From assembly GCF_001999335.1 (NCBI RefSeq), contig NZ_MLHS01000040.1, positions 21,696-85,695 on the forward strand: 64,000 bases of DNA, read 5' to 3'. Source of the stretch: Rodentibacter sp. Ppn85. Its GTDB lineage: Bacteria; Pseudomonadota; Gammaproteobacteria; Enterobacterales; Pasteurellaceae. Positions within the stretch are counted from its first letter, which is position 1. Each line of letters opens with the position of its first letter. This document shows, piece after piece, positions 21,823 through 30,635 of this stretch. The notes below the pieces were generated by a model that worked only from the letters and a program-made list of their open reading frames with translations, was not told where the DNA came from and ran no database searches. The position numbers were made by a program, and so were the translations under genes.

Positions 21823-21848
21823 AAAATAGGGAGCCAACTCCCTATTTT
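21823..21848 (-). terminator. Terminator of the DUF417 pseudogene
   Basis: Perfect 11-bp stem AAAATAGGGAG/CTCCCTATTTT with loop CCAA, between the DUF417 remnant and the AraC remnant. Both minus-strand genes point through it, so it would end the DUF417 transcript. Confidence 0.75.
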
Positions 21849-21868
21849 CGTTTGCATTGTATATTTTA

Positions 21869-22495
21869 TTAAGCCAACCCGCCGGCTTTTTTACGCAGAA
21901 TTCTATTTGCACATTCTGCCGCTACGGTTAATCCGCCTGCCATCATAATAATGTCTTTTAAAATCAAGTATCCTGCTGCGGATAAATAAGGGAAGCCGTA
22001 ATTTGGGGTAGGAAATCGCCGCCTAAATTAGGCACCCAAGTTTCCGGTGTGGTAATCAGGAACGAAAGCGTAACAATTGACATACCGAAGGTCAAGAGTC
22101 CTCCAATCAACCCGATATTGGCATTCTAAATTCCCATCAGGGTTAAAATGCCAATGGTGACAATCACCACGCCTAACCCGTAAGAGAAGGTATAAGTACC
22201 GTTTTGTTTATGCCATTCAATATTTTTTTGTACCATTTTTTCTTCGGGGTTCTTGTGTAAAACATATTCTTTAACCATTTCGCCTTTTTCATTTGGTGCG
22301 TATTTATCGCTGTTATTATAAAAAAGCTCATAAAAGGGCTATTGGATACGAAATAAGCAATACCGTCCGCTTCGTATTGGAAAGTTTTTTAAGTCGCCAA
22401 GCCATAACAATAAAAATGGCAATTCGAATAAAATTAATAAATTGATGTTGCTAAGGGGCAATTATTTTAGCAATAAATTCAATCAAAGCTTGCAT
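21869..22495 (-). pseudogene. DUF417 (YkgB/RclC-like) inner-membrane protein, decayed
   Basis: Reading from ATG 22495 gives MQALIEFIAKIIAP and then TAG at codon 15 (22451-22453). Further on, the frame is lost around 22370-22400, recovers (SPFMSFFYNNSDKYAPNEKG, GLGVVIVTIGILTLMG), meets another TAG, probably a former TGG Trp codon, near 22135, and shifts again near 22000 before ending KDIIMMAGGLTVAAEC and RKKAGGLA. DUF417 proteins are four-helix membrane proteins; E. coli RclC belongs here. Several independent lesions show this is an old pseudogene, decaying together with its neighbouring AraC-type regulator. Confidence 0.85.
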
Positions 22496-22732
22496 AGATA
22501 ACTCCTAATTATTAATGATAAAACAGGTTTAAATTTTAAGGTAATTAAGCCAAAGTTATTAGACGATTTGTCTTAATTTATCTATAAATCGTCTCATTTT
22601 ATCATTGGATGTATCGGCGATTTCTTTAAAATATTTCACTTATTTAGGGGGAGTTGATAAAATAGTCCTTTCAAAAATTCCGTATGTTTTGACCGCACTT
22701 TGGGGTCTATTGAGAATAAGAAAGAGGATATT

Positions 22733-24106
22733 ATGGCACTTTGGGGTGGGCGTTTTACACAAGCAGCAGATAAGCGTTTTAAAGATTTTAATGATTCATT
22801 ACGTTTTGATTATCGTCTGGCCGAACAGGATATCGAAGGATCAATCGGTTGGTCGAAAGCGTTAGTAACAGTGAATGTATTAACACCGGATGAACAACAA
22901 CAGTTAGAGCAGGCATTAAATGAATTATTGATTGAAGTGCGGTCGAATCCGCAAGCAATTTTGCAAGATGAAGCAGAGGATATTCACAGCTGGGTGGAAA
23001 GTAAACTGATTGATAAAGTGGGCAATCTTGGCAAAAAATTGCATACCGGACGTAGCCGTAACGATCAAGTTGCACTTGATATAAAAATGTGGTGTAAACA
23101 ACGTGTAATCGAATTGCAGGATTCGATTCGGAATTTGCAACGTCATTTAGTGCAAACCGCTGAAAATACCCAAGAAGCCGTGATGCCGGGTTACACCCAT
23201 CTCCAGCGTGCTCAACCTATTACTTTTGCCCATTGGTGTATGGCTTATGTAGAAATGTTTGATCGGGATTACACCCGTTTGGCCGATGCTTATAAACGTA
23301 TGAATACTTGCCCGCTTGGTAGTGGTGCGTTGGCAGGGACAGCTTATGCGGTGGATCGCGACGCACTTGCTCAAGATTTAGGGTTTAATTTTGCGACCCG
23401 TAATAGTTTGGACAGCGTGTCGGATCGTGATCATATCGTAGAATTACTTTCCACTGCCTCCCTGAGTATGGCGCATCTTTCCCGTTTTGCAGAAGATATG
23501 ATTATTTTTAATAGTGGAGAAGCAAACTTCGTAGAATTATCGGATCGTGTAACTTCAGGTTCATCTTTAATGCCACAAAAGAAAAATCCGGATGCCTGTG
23601 AATTGATTCGTGGCAAAACAGGTCGCGTAATGGGCGCTTTAACCGGAATGTTGATGACTTTAAAGGGGTTGCCGCTCGCCTACAATAAAGATATGCAAGA
23701 AGATAAAGAAGGGATTTTCGATGCTTTGGATACTTGGCAAGATTGTTTGGATATGGCAACCTTTGTGCTGGACGAGTTAAAGGTGAACGTTAAACGTACC
23801 CGTGAAGCCGCCTTAAAAGGTTATTCAAATGCTACCGAATTGGCTGATTATCTCGTTGCTAAGGGCGTACCTTTCCGTGATTCTCATCACATTGTGGGGG
23901 AAACCGTGGTGTATGCTATTGAAAAAGGCAAAGGCTTGGAAGATTTAACTATTCCGGAGTTTCGTCAGTTTAGCGAAGTTGTAGGTGATGATGTGTACGA
24001 CATTCTTTCTCTGCAATCTTGTTTGGATAAGCGTTGTGCGAAAGGCGGTGTTTCACCATTACGGGTGGCAGAAGCTATTGCAGAAGCGAAAGCAAGATTT
24101 GCTTAA
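22733..24106 (+). CDS. argH: Argininosuccinate lyase
   Basis: Last step of arginine synthesis: splits argininosuccinate to arginine and fumarate in the cytoplasm. The start is ATG 22733 ([10 protein letters not shown]) with AAAGAGG 6 bases upstream; an upstream in-frame start at 22700 is not needed. The 457 aa match E. coli ArgH. Seen: HTGRSRNDQ, the TxxH-type loop [13 protein letters not shown], and the superfamily signature [11 protein letters not shown] with the catalytic serine. Stand-alone here, with an uptake signal just upstream (22690) and another inside (22935). Confidence 0.97.
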   Translation: MALWGGRFTQAADKRFKDFNDSLRFDYRLAEQDIEGSIGWSKALVTVNVLTPDEQQQLEQALNELLIEVRSNPQAILQDEAEDIHSWVESKLIDKVGNLGKKLHTGRSRNDQVALDIKMWCKQRVIELQDSIRNLQRHLVQTAENTQEAVMPGYTHLQRAQPITFAHWCMAYVEMFDRDYTRLADAYKRMNTCPLGSGALAGTAYAVDRDALAQDLGFNFATRNSLDSVSDRDHIVELLSTASLSMAHLSRFAEDMIIFNSGEANFVELSDRVTSGSSLMPQKKNPDACELIRGKTGRVMGALTGMLMTLKGLPLAYNKDMQEDKEGIFDALDTWQDCLDMATFVLDELKVNVKRTREAALKGYSNATELADYLVAKGVPFRDSHHIVGETVVYAIEKGKGLEDLTIPEFRQFSEVVGDDVYDILSLQSCLDKRCAKGGVSPLRVAEAIAEAKARFA

Positions 24107-24650
24107 CCGGTAAAGTAAATAAAGTGCGATGAAAAAATATTTGAATTATCTCAGTATTATATAGCAGTTGCACAAAATATTATTTTGTATGTTTACGACT
24201 GATATTTATAATAGGGTTAAAAACGACCGCACTTTAGCCTATAAAAATATATGCTAATGTGTGATTAAAACCCTCTGTAGCGAAAGCTAAGGGTATTTTT
24301 AGAGGTGCGGTTGAAAATTTCAATGATCTATGACAGGTAAATATCTAAAGTTATTGAGGGTTAGGCGTTGATGTGGTCTAATATTGGGACTAATGGATTT
24401 GCTTGTTAAGAGTAAGTTATTTGATAAGCACAGGTGAGCTTTTGTTGGTTTTAGCAAGATGCTGTGTATTGTTACGAATAGGAACTATTTTAATAGCTTA
24501 AAGTAAGGTTATCATTAATACTTTTAAAATTAACAAACCAAAGTTTTTGTAATAAAACTATTTTTTTTTAAAACTTAGCGTTATAATAAAACACGTGTAA
24601 AGTAGGCGCATAGGTCTTTCAATTTTAAATTCAGGACATACACTGATGAA

Positions 24651-24683
24651 CAGCAGACAGCAGACAGCAGACAGCAGACAGCA
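24651..24683. repeat. Heptanucleotide tandem repeat (CAGCAGA), 4.7 copies
   Basis: Four full copies and a partial fifth of CAGCAGA, with no mismatch. It is not in any called gene and lies about 310 bases before the OmpA-lipoprotein gene and 1.2 kb before the adhesin gene. Seven-base tandem repeats in the promoter region control expression of the H. influenzae HMW adhesins by copy number; a similar role here is inference. Confidence 0.8.
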
Positions 24684-24736
24684 TAGTTTTTCTTTCTTTT
24701 TCCACTCCGAAAAGGTTAGGTGGGTTTCCGTTTACT

Positions 24737-24789
24737 AAAAACTCAAGATTGAGAGTTCTTGTATCAAGAATACTCAATCTTGAGTTTTT
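24737..24789 (+). terminator. Long hairpin with T-run, terminator or leader attenuator
   Basis: A 17-bp perfect outer stem (AAAAACTCAAGATTGAG with its complement) continues, after a short mismatch, into a TTCTTG/CAAGAA inner stem. It is followed by a T-rich stretch. No gene ends nearby upstream, so it would terminate a short non-coding transcript starting near the -10 at 24582, or attenuate transcription into the adhesin locus. Confidence 0.65.
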
Positions 24790-24833
24790 TGTATTTTTGT
24801 TTCTTAAAAAATTCAAGTGTTGAGGGTGTTTGG

Positions 24834-24854
24834 AGTGATATTTTCAATATCACT
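24834..24854. promoter_or_regulatory. Perfect inverted repeat, candidate operator
   Basis: AGTGATATT and AATATCACT separated by TTC, 140 bases upstream of the OmpA-lipoprotein start. It has no T-run and a short AT-rich stem, so a protein binding site is more likely than a terminator. I do not recognise the cognate regulator. Confidence 0.4.
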
Positions 24855-24994
24855 CGAATGTTTTCAGCGATATTATTTTTCCTCGATTGTTTGGCTAGGA
24901 TTGCCCCTGATGCGATGGAATTGTGTTGTGTCAAGGAAAAATCATTTTATTTATTGAATCTCAATAAATTTACTAACTATTAAAGAGGTTAAAT

Positions 24995-25861
24995 ATGAAA
25001 AAAACATTTCTTTGTCTCGGCATGGTAGTTGCATTGACCGGCTGTGCACGAGATGCGAATCAGCCGCTAGAAAAGTGGAGTAATTTTGAACAAAGCAAAA
25101 TTAATGCCCAGTTAGCAGAAAACCAATCTTTGGCAGTGTTCTATCGTCAAGATGATGTAGAAGGCCCGGCAGTCAATATTTACATTGATAGTAACTACCA
25201 AACGTCTTTATTACCAAATGCTTTTACCCCGATTGCAGTTTGTGCGGATAAACACCTATTTAGTGCATCGTATACAACGAATACTCAATTTGGTAATCGT
25301 ACACAAGGTGTGAACTATACTTTACCGGTTAACGAAGTGGCTTATATCAAAGTCGAGCAACAAAACGGCAAATTAACCTTTACCCGAGTAGAAAGTGAGA
25401 TCGGAGCACAAGCCGTTTCTCAATTACCAAGAGAAAATCAAACGTTTTCACGCGTACCGGCACCGAATAACTGTGGTGCAGGCGTATTAGCGGTGGAATC
25501 ATTAGATGCGAGTGCATTATTCGGTTTCAATAAGTCAAGTTACAACGACATTTTACCGAACGGTAAAGAGAAAATTCAGGAATTTGCAGCGAAAACAAAA
25601 ACAATGTCTATCAGCAAAATTACCGTATCCGGGCATACCGATCCGGTAGGCTCTGACAGCTATAATAAAGCTTTATCACAAAAACGCGCAAATACCGTGA
25701 AATTAGCCTTACAAAAAGCGGGCGTGACTGCGTCGATTAGTGCTGTAGGTTACGGTAAAGCAGAACCGGTGGTTAGTAATTGTGAAGCTTACAAAAGTGC
25801 GCAACGTAATCAGTGCAACCAACCGAATCGCCGTGTAGAAATCGCGGTTTATAGAAAATAA
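24995..25861 (+). CDS. Outer-membrane lipoprotein with C-terminal OmpA domain
   Basis: Probable peptidoglycan-anchored outer-membrane lipoprotein. Seen in 288 aa: signal peptide with lipobox LTGC (Cys17), a central domain of no recognised family (about 30-160), and an OmpA/Pal-type peptidoglycan-binding domain at about 169-288 (FGFNKSSYN, VSGHTDPVGSDSYNKALSQKRA, NQPNRRVEIAV). It ends 17 bases before the adhesin gene and is probably co-transcribed. OmpA-domain proteins accompany Bap-type T1SS clusters in other bacteria (Acinetobacter), so a role in holding or assembling the secretion machine at the cell wall is plausible but inferred. RBS AAAGAGG. Confidence 0.85.
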   Translation: MKKTFLCLGMVVALTGCARDANQPLEKWSNFEQSKINAQLAENQSLAVFYRQDDVEGPAVNIYIDSNYQTSLLPNAFTPIAVCADKHLFSASYTTNTQFGNRTQGVNYTLPVNEVAYIKVEQQNGKLTFTRVESEIGAQAVSQLPRENQTFSRVPAPNNCGAGVLAVESLDASALFGFNKSSYNDILPNGKEKIQEFAAKTKTMSISKITVSGHTDPVGSDSYNKALSQKRANTVKLALQKAGVTASISAVGYGKAEPVVSNCEAYKSAQRNQCNQPNRRVEIAVYRK

Positions 25862-25878
25862 TGATTTAAGGAATATTT

Positions 25879-28800
25879 ATGTCAACCACATTAAAAGTAT
25901 TAAGTGCTAAAAAAGTTATTGCCAACCACCAAATTACTCAAGGTGAAATGTTGGTCATTGAAGCAAGAGATAAATCAAATTACCAATTAATCGATGATCA
26001 AACTGGTTTCGGTCCGCAAAATATCATCGCAAAACGTGAAGGAAAAGATTTAAAGCTGTTTTTAGAAGACGGTGATATGAGTGCTGACGTTGTGATTAAA
26101 GGTTATTACGGCGACGAAAATTCGGAAGAAGTGAGCAACTTAATTGTTGGTCAACATGAAAACGGTGGCATTTATGCTTATGTACCGGAATCAGGCTTAA
26201 AAGCGGATGCGGTCAGTATGCTTGCGGAAGAAGTTGCGGCTCCACAGGCTTTAGGCGGAGAAGAACTATCCAGTGCATTTTGGGCGTTTAATCCTTGGTG
26301 GTTATTAGCGTTAGTTCCGTTAGCAGCGGGTATTGCGATTGCGGCAAGTAATAACGGAAGTAGTGGTGGCGGTAATGACAATACAGCAGACAAACCAATA
26401 TTAGATGCTAAAGCTGATGGTTCGGTAACTGTAAAACCTGGTGAAGACAATACAAAAGTTGTTGTGAAATATACCGATGAAAGCGGCAATGAAAAAAACG
26501 CAACCTTGACAAAAGATGCAAATGGCAACTGGTCATCAGACAATCCGGATGTTACACCGAACGGAGATGGCTCATTTACCATTCCGGCAGATAAAGTGAA
26601 AGACGGTTCTAAAGTAACGGCTACCGGTTCGGATGAGAAAGGTAATACGGCAGATACGGATGCGATTGCAGGCAACAACCCAAGCACACCACGCGTACCG
26701 GGCGATGTAGATGGCGACGGCGATGCGGATGATGACGATAATGACGCAACCACGGAAAAAGGTGCGCCGAAAGTTAGCATTCCTGAAGCGACAGACGGTG
26801 TGAATGCGGAAGAAGCCAAAGACGGCGTGCAAGTGGATGTAACTTTACCGAAAAACACTAAAGCAGGTGACACAGTGACTTTAACCGTAACCAAACCGGA
26901 CGGCTCAACTGCAACAGTTGAACACGAAGTTACTGCGGCAGAAGAAGGTGCAAATAAAGCAACCGTAACGATTCCTGCAGCGGATGTAGGCGCAGATGGT
27001 GACTACAAAGTGGTGGCGAAAGTGACTACGCCGGACGGTCAAGAAAGTAAACCAAGTGCGGAAGCGCCGTTTAGCGTTGACCAAACCGCACCGGCAACCC
27101 CGGATGTTCAAGCGGCGGCAGACGGTTCGGTAACGGTTGAACCGAAAGATGAAAATCCGGTGACAATCAAATACAAAGATGAAGCAACCGGTGAAGACAA
27201 AGAATTTACCGTGAAGAAAGATGATAGCGGAAACTGGGTATCAGACGATAAACCGGCAAACGTTGTGGTTGATCCGGCAACAGGTAAAGTGACTATTCCG
27301 GCAACAGAAGTGAAAGACGGTGAAAAAGTTACCGCAACTGCAAAAGATCCTGCGGGTAATGAAGCGAAAGGGGAAGCAACGGCAGGTAACAACCCAAGCA
27401 CACCACGCGTACCGGGCGATGTAGATGGCGACGGCGATGCGGATGATGACGATAATGACGCAACCACGGAAAAAGGTGCGCCGAAAGTTAGCATTCCTGA
27501 AGCGACAGACGGTGTGAATGCGGAAGAAGCCAAAGACGGCGTGCAAGTGGATGTAACTTTACCGAAAAACACTAAAGCAGGTGACACAGTGACTTTAACT
27601 GTAACCAAACCGGACGGCTCAACTGCAACAGTTGAACACGAAGTTACTGCGGCAGAAGAAGGTGCAAATAAAGCAACCGTAACGATTCCTGCAACGGATG
27701 TAGGCTCAGATGGTGACTACAAAGTGGTGGCGAAAGTGACTACGCCGGACGGTCAAGAAAGTAAACCAAGTGCGGAAGCGCCGTTTGCAGTTGATCAAAC
27801 TGCACCATCAGATCAGACTACACAAGTTACGGTGAATAATGTAGCAGGTGATGATGTTGTTAATCTAACGGAAACTACGGAAGCAACATTACCTGTAACA
27901 GGTAAAGTAACCGGAGAATTTAAAGAAGGTGATAAGGTTGATGTTAAGATTGGTGATGAAGTAATCGGTACCGCAATCGTTAATGCAGCTGGTGAATTTA
28001 CGGTCAACGTACCAACCGAAAAACTTACCGGAGCCGCTGATAAGAAAGTGACTGCAACTGTTACGGCTACGGATCCTGCGGGTAATACTGCTGAGATTTC
28101 TTCAGCAGAGAAACCGTATACAGTGGAATCGGTAGATACAACGCCAGCTATTGATATTAATGATATTGCTGGTCAAGCTCAGGTTGCTGAGGGCACAGAA
28201 GGTTATGCACAATTCTTGCCGTCGAATATTGCAACTGAAGAAATAAGCCGTACGACGGAAAATGGTGTAACAACCGTTGTTAAAGGTTTTGTTGTAAAAG
28301 GTACAACGACTAATGTTCCGGCTGATACTGAGGTTGATGTTACGATTACCGCTAACGGAGAAAATTATTTCACCGGTAAAGCTAAAGTTGGTGCTGATGG
28401 TACTTGGGAAGTTAAAGTACCGACAAGTACTGTAACGACAACAGTAGTTGGTTCTGGCGAGGATGAGACTACAGAAACAAAAACTGAGTTTAATAATCCT
28501 AAATTTGATACTGTTTATGATGTTACAGCGAAAGTCACCGTTGATGGTAATGCAGTAACAGATACGGATAAAACAGAAAGTGCACCGATTGTTACGGATA
28601 TCTATCTTCAAGATAAATTAACGGACGATGCGCCGAATGTGGCAGACTTCTATACGGACACAGATAAATATGTCGGACGTATCGATGGAATGACTGATAC
28701 TGATGCAACTAAAGCAATTAGTCGCCAAACCGGTTTGACTAATGATCCAACCGCAGCATTACACTTTACCCTTGATAAAGCGCTTAAAGCCGGTCAAACA

Positions 28801-30486
28801 GTAAAAGTGTTACGTTATAAAATTGTTGACGGTGCGGAATCGACGGTTGAAGACTTAACCGGTCAAATGACAAATGAGGGTCTTAATTACACCGTTGCAC
28901 CGACTACGCCACAATCTGAAACAACGAACCAGTTATATCGTTATAAAGTCTTGGTAGAAGATGATAAAGGATTTGATTTATCCGAAAAAGACTTTACTTA
29001 TCGCTTAGATACTATTGTGGAAGCGATGGATGTTAAAGAGTTAAATTCTGATACCAACACAATGGTTCTTCAAGCAAATGGTCTTTCTGAAATTGGTGCA
29101 ACCATTAAGTATAAATACTATAACGGCACCGGCGAAACCGACTTAAAAGAGGCGGTTGATAATGGAGACGGTACATATACCCTTGATTTAGCCAACTGGA
29201 ACCGTAAAGTGCCGGGAAGTATCACACTTCAAGTTACAGATGCCGCAGGTAATGTCTCTGAAACCAAAATTAATGCGGTGAGAAACTTGTTTAATGATTA
29301 CACATTAGAGAAAGGTTTGAATCCTAATGGTAATAATTTTGATGACCCGCTTATCACAGGATTAGGACCTAATGTAGGGGGACAATCGAGTTCTCTTGTT
29401 GCGGATGATTCACAAACATTTGCAGCTACAGCAGGCAATGATACCCTTATCATTGGTTTAGATAACTTTGGTGGTATGGGTGTAGGTAATGGTTCTGTGG
29501 GACGTGGTATCTATGTTGGTGGAACAAATCGTATTGAAATGGGGAATGGCGATGACCATATCCACGTTCGCGGTACGATGCAATCAATGGGCGCTGATAC
29601 AGACGGTTATTTTGATATGGGCGAAGGCAACGACAAAATTACCTTTGGCGGAACATTTCTTGTAGGTAACTATAATATTAGAATGGGCGAGGGTAACAAT
29701 GTCATTGATTTTGGCGGGACGACCGTTCAAGCTGCAGGTTTAGATATTAGCTATGGCGATGGCAATGACGTATTGCGTGCCGATGTGAATAAAGATTTCG
29801 CCGGAGGTAAAACAATTAGTTTTGGTAATGGCGATAACTATATGGAAGTCGGCTACATGTACGATAACAATGAGATCACTTTCGGTAACGGAAATGATAC
29901 CTTTATTGCTAAATCTGTTGGTACTAAAGCACCGTCAAGCGGCACCATTGATATGGGTGAAGGTAATGATACTTTCATTGTTAGTGGCTTATTAGCGCGC
30001 CAAGAAGTTAAATTAGGTGCAGGTGATGATGTGGCGATTATGGGTGATCGTATTGAAACCGGTGTAGCTTGGGCAAGACTCGATGGTGGTGATGGTAACG
30101 ATACCTTAGTCTTAACTAAATCAGACGGCAAAGTGAGCTTACAGAATGTACTCAACTTTGAAGTAATTGATTTAACCGCACCAACACCACAAATTATCGG
30201 TATCAGTAATGACTACATTACTCAAGCCAATGACACCACAAAAACTATCTACATTAAAGGTGGTACTGAAGATACCGTTGACTTCGGTGATAACGGTAAA
30301 TATATTAACGGTACTAAATTTAAAGATGGCGGCGGTGCTATTAAATCTAACTGGAACTTCTGGGAAAAAACAGAATCCGATGTGGTTCACGAAGGTATTA
30401 CTTATGACAAATATACCTATCGTACATCTGTCGGCGACGTTAATGATGAGGCTATCTACATCCAACAAGGTATCCAAATCATCTAA
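25879..30486 (+). CDS. Large repetitive T1SS-secreted adhesin (Bap/LapA-like)
   Basis: Putative biofilm or host adhesin of 1535 aa. There is no N-terminal Sec signal. Residues 1-130 resemble the prefix domain of BapA-type proteins, followed by a hydrophobic segment (about 134-156, WWLLALVPLAAGIAIAA) and a Gly/Ser linker. Then come Ig-like domains, including two near-identical 133-residue repeats (266-398 and 504-636), each opening with an acidic, probably Ca-binding loop DVDGDGDADDDDND. More Ig-like domains follow to about 1170. Residues about 1220-1410 hold spaced RTX-like motifs (GDGNDTL, GEGNDTF, GNGNDTF), and a short C-terminal domain ending IQQGIQII probably carries the T1SS signal. The downstream genes encode all three exporter parts. 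Function inferred; cutting by LapG is not evident. Confidence 0.85.
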   Translation: MSTTLKVLSAKKVIANHQITQGEMLVIEARDKSNYQLIDDQTGFGPQNIIAKREGKDLKLFLEDGDMSADVVIKGYYGDENSEEVSNLIVGQHENGGIYAYVPESGLKADAVSMLAEEVAAPQALGGEELSSAFWAFNPWWLLALVPLAAGIAIAASNNGSSGGGNDNTADKPILDAKADGSVTVKPGEDNTKVVVKYTDESGNEKNATLTKDANGNWSSDNPDVTPNGDGSFTIPADKVKDGSKVTATGSDEKGNTADTDAIAGNNPSTPRVPGDVDGDGDADDDDNDATTEKGAPKVSIPEATDGVNAEEAKDGVQVDVTLPKNTKAGDTVTLTVTKPDGSTATVEHEVTAAEEGANKATVTIPAADVGADGDYKVVAKVTTPDGQESKPSAEAPFSVDQTAPATPDVQAAADGSVTVEPKDENPVTIKYKDEATGEDKEFTVKKDDSGNWVSDDKPANVVVDPATGKVTIPATEVKDGEKVTATAKDPAGNEAKGEATAGNNPSTPRVPGDVDGDGDADDDDNDATTEKGAPKVSIPEATDGVNAEEAKDGVQVDVTLPKNTKAGDTVTLTVTKPDGSTATVEHEVTAAEEGANKATVTIPATDVGSDGDYKVVAKVTTPDGQESKPSAEAPFAVDQTAPSDQTTQVTVNNVAGDDVVNLTETTEATLPVTGKVTGEFKEGDKVDVKIGDEVIGTAIVNAAGEFTVNVPTEKLTGAADKKVTATVTATDPAGNTAEISSAEKPYTVESVDTTPAIDINDIAGQAQVAEGTEGYAQFLPSNIATEEISRTTENGVTTVVKGFVVKGTTTNVPADTEVDVTITANGENYFTGKAKVGADGTWEVKVPTSTVTTTVVGSGEDETTETKTEFNNPKFDTVYDVTAKVTVDGNAVTDTDKTESAPIVTDIYLQDKLTDDAPNVADFYTDTDKYVGRIDGMTDTDATKAISRQTGLTNDPTAALHFTLDKALKAGQTVKVLRYKIVDGAESTVEDLTGQMTNEGLNYTVAPTTPQSETTNQLYRYKVLVEDDKGFDLSEKDFTYRLDTIVEAMDVKELNSDTNTMVLQANGLSEIGATIKYKYYNGTGETDLKEAVDNGDGTYTLDLANWNRKVPGSITLQVTDAAGNVSETKINAVRNLFNDYTLEKGLNPNGNNFDDPLITGLGPNVGGQSSSLVADDSQTFAATAGNDTLIIGLDNFGGMGVGNGSVGRGIYVGGTNRIEMGNGDDHIHVRGTMQSMGADTDGYFDMGEGNDKITFGGTFLVGNYNIRMGEGNNVIDFGGTTVQAAGLDISYGDGNDVLRADVNKDFAGGKTISFGNGDNYMEVGYMYDNNEITFGNGNDTFIAKSVGTKAPSSGTIDMGEGNDTFIVSGLLARQEVKLGAGDDVAIMGDRIETGVAWARLDGGDGNDTLVLTKSDGKVSLQNVLNFEVIDLTAPTPQIIGISNDYITQANDTTKTIYIKGGTEDTVDFGDNGKYINGTKFKDGGGAIKSNWNFWEKTESDVVHEGITYDKYTYRTSVGDVNDEAIYIQQGIQII
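26674..27072 (+). repeat. Direct repeat copy 1 in adhesin gene
   Basis: 399-base unit encoding residues 266-398, nearly identical to 27388-27786 with an offset of exactly 714 bases. Only a handful of base differences are visible. Since 714 is a multiple of three, recombination between copies would keep the frame and delete or add 238 residues. Confidence 0.9.
27388..27786 (+). repeat. Direct repeat copy 2 in adhesin gene
   Basis: Second copy of the 399-base unit, residues 504-636. It differs from copy 1 mainly around 27598 (one silent change) and 27693-27710 (Ala to Thr, Ala to Ser). Confidence 0.9.
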
Positions 30487-30511
30487 TGATTTGTATGCTT
30501 TAATCTAAATA

Positions 30512-30538
30512 AGTCCCCTGATACTTATCGGGGGATTT
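30512..30538 (+). terminator. Hairpin between adhesin gene and T1SS channel gene
   Basis: TCCCC and GGGGA arms with an extended imperfect inner stem, then ATTTTATC. It may stop most adhesin transcripts and let a fraction continue into the exporter genes, a common arrangement where much substrate and little exporter is needed. Confidence 0.6.
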
Positions 30539-30635
30539 TATCTATCTAATTTTTTGACTTTTTATTTGAAAAATGCAAAATAGGCAGGACTTTATTGATC
30601 CTGATTGCTTACAGGTGTAGATATCAGAGAAAACT

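Larger units (their letters stand above)
24107..24994. other. Gene-poor region upstream of the adhesin locus
   Basis: 888 bases without a convincing gene. It holds an uptake signal near 24229, a possible -10 TATAAT at 24582-24587, a heptanucleotide tandem repeat (24651-24683), a long hairpin followed by T-runs (24737-24789), and a perfect 9-bp inverted repeat (24834-24854). Frames of 61 and 74 codons (24631-24816 minus, 24759-24983 plus) cross these structures, have no RBS or family resemblance, and were not called. Confidence 0.6.

Noticed and set aside
24651..24683. CRISPR array
   Set aside because: Units are seven bases long with no spacers; no CRISPR array or cas gene is visible anywhere in the window.
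24631..24816. 61-codon minus-strand frame across the heptamer repeat
   Set aside because: Its low-complexity LSAVCCLLSAV is just the translated tandem repeat; no RBS.
24759..24983. 74-codon frame upstream of the OmpA-lipoprotein
   Set aside because: It begins inside the long hairpin, crosses the inverted repeat, and has no recognisable domain or RBS.
26178..27608. Long minus-strand frames opposite the adhesin (238 and 166 codons)
   Set aside because: They mirror the repetitive adhesin codons; the two share identical stretches because of the direct repeat, and have no start signals.
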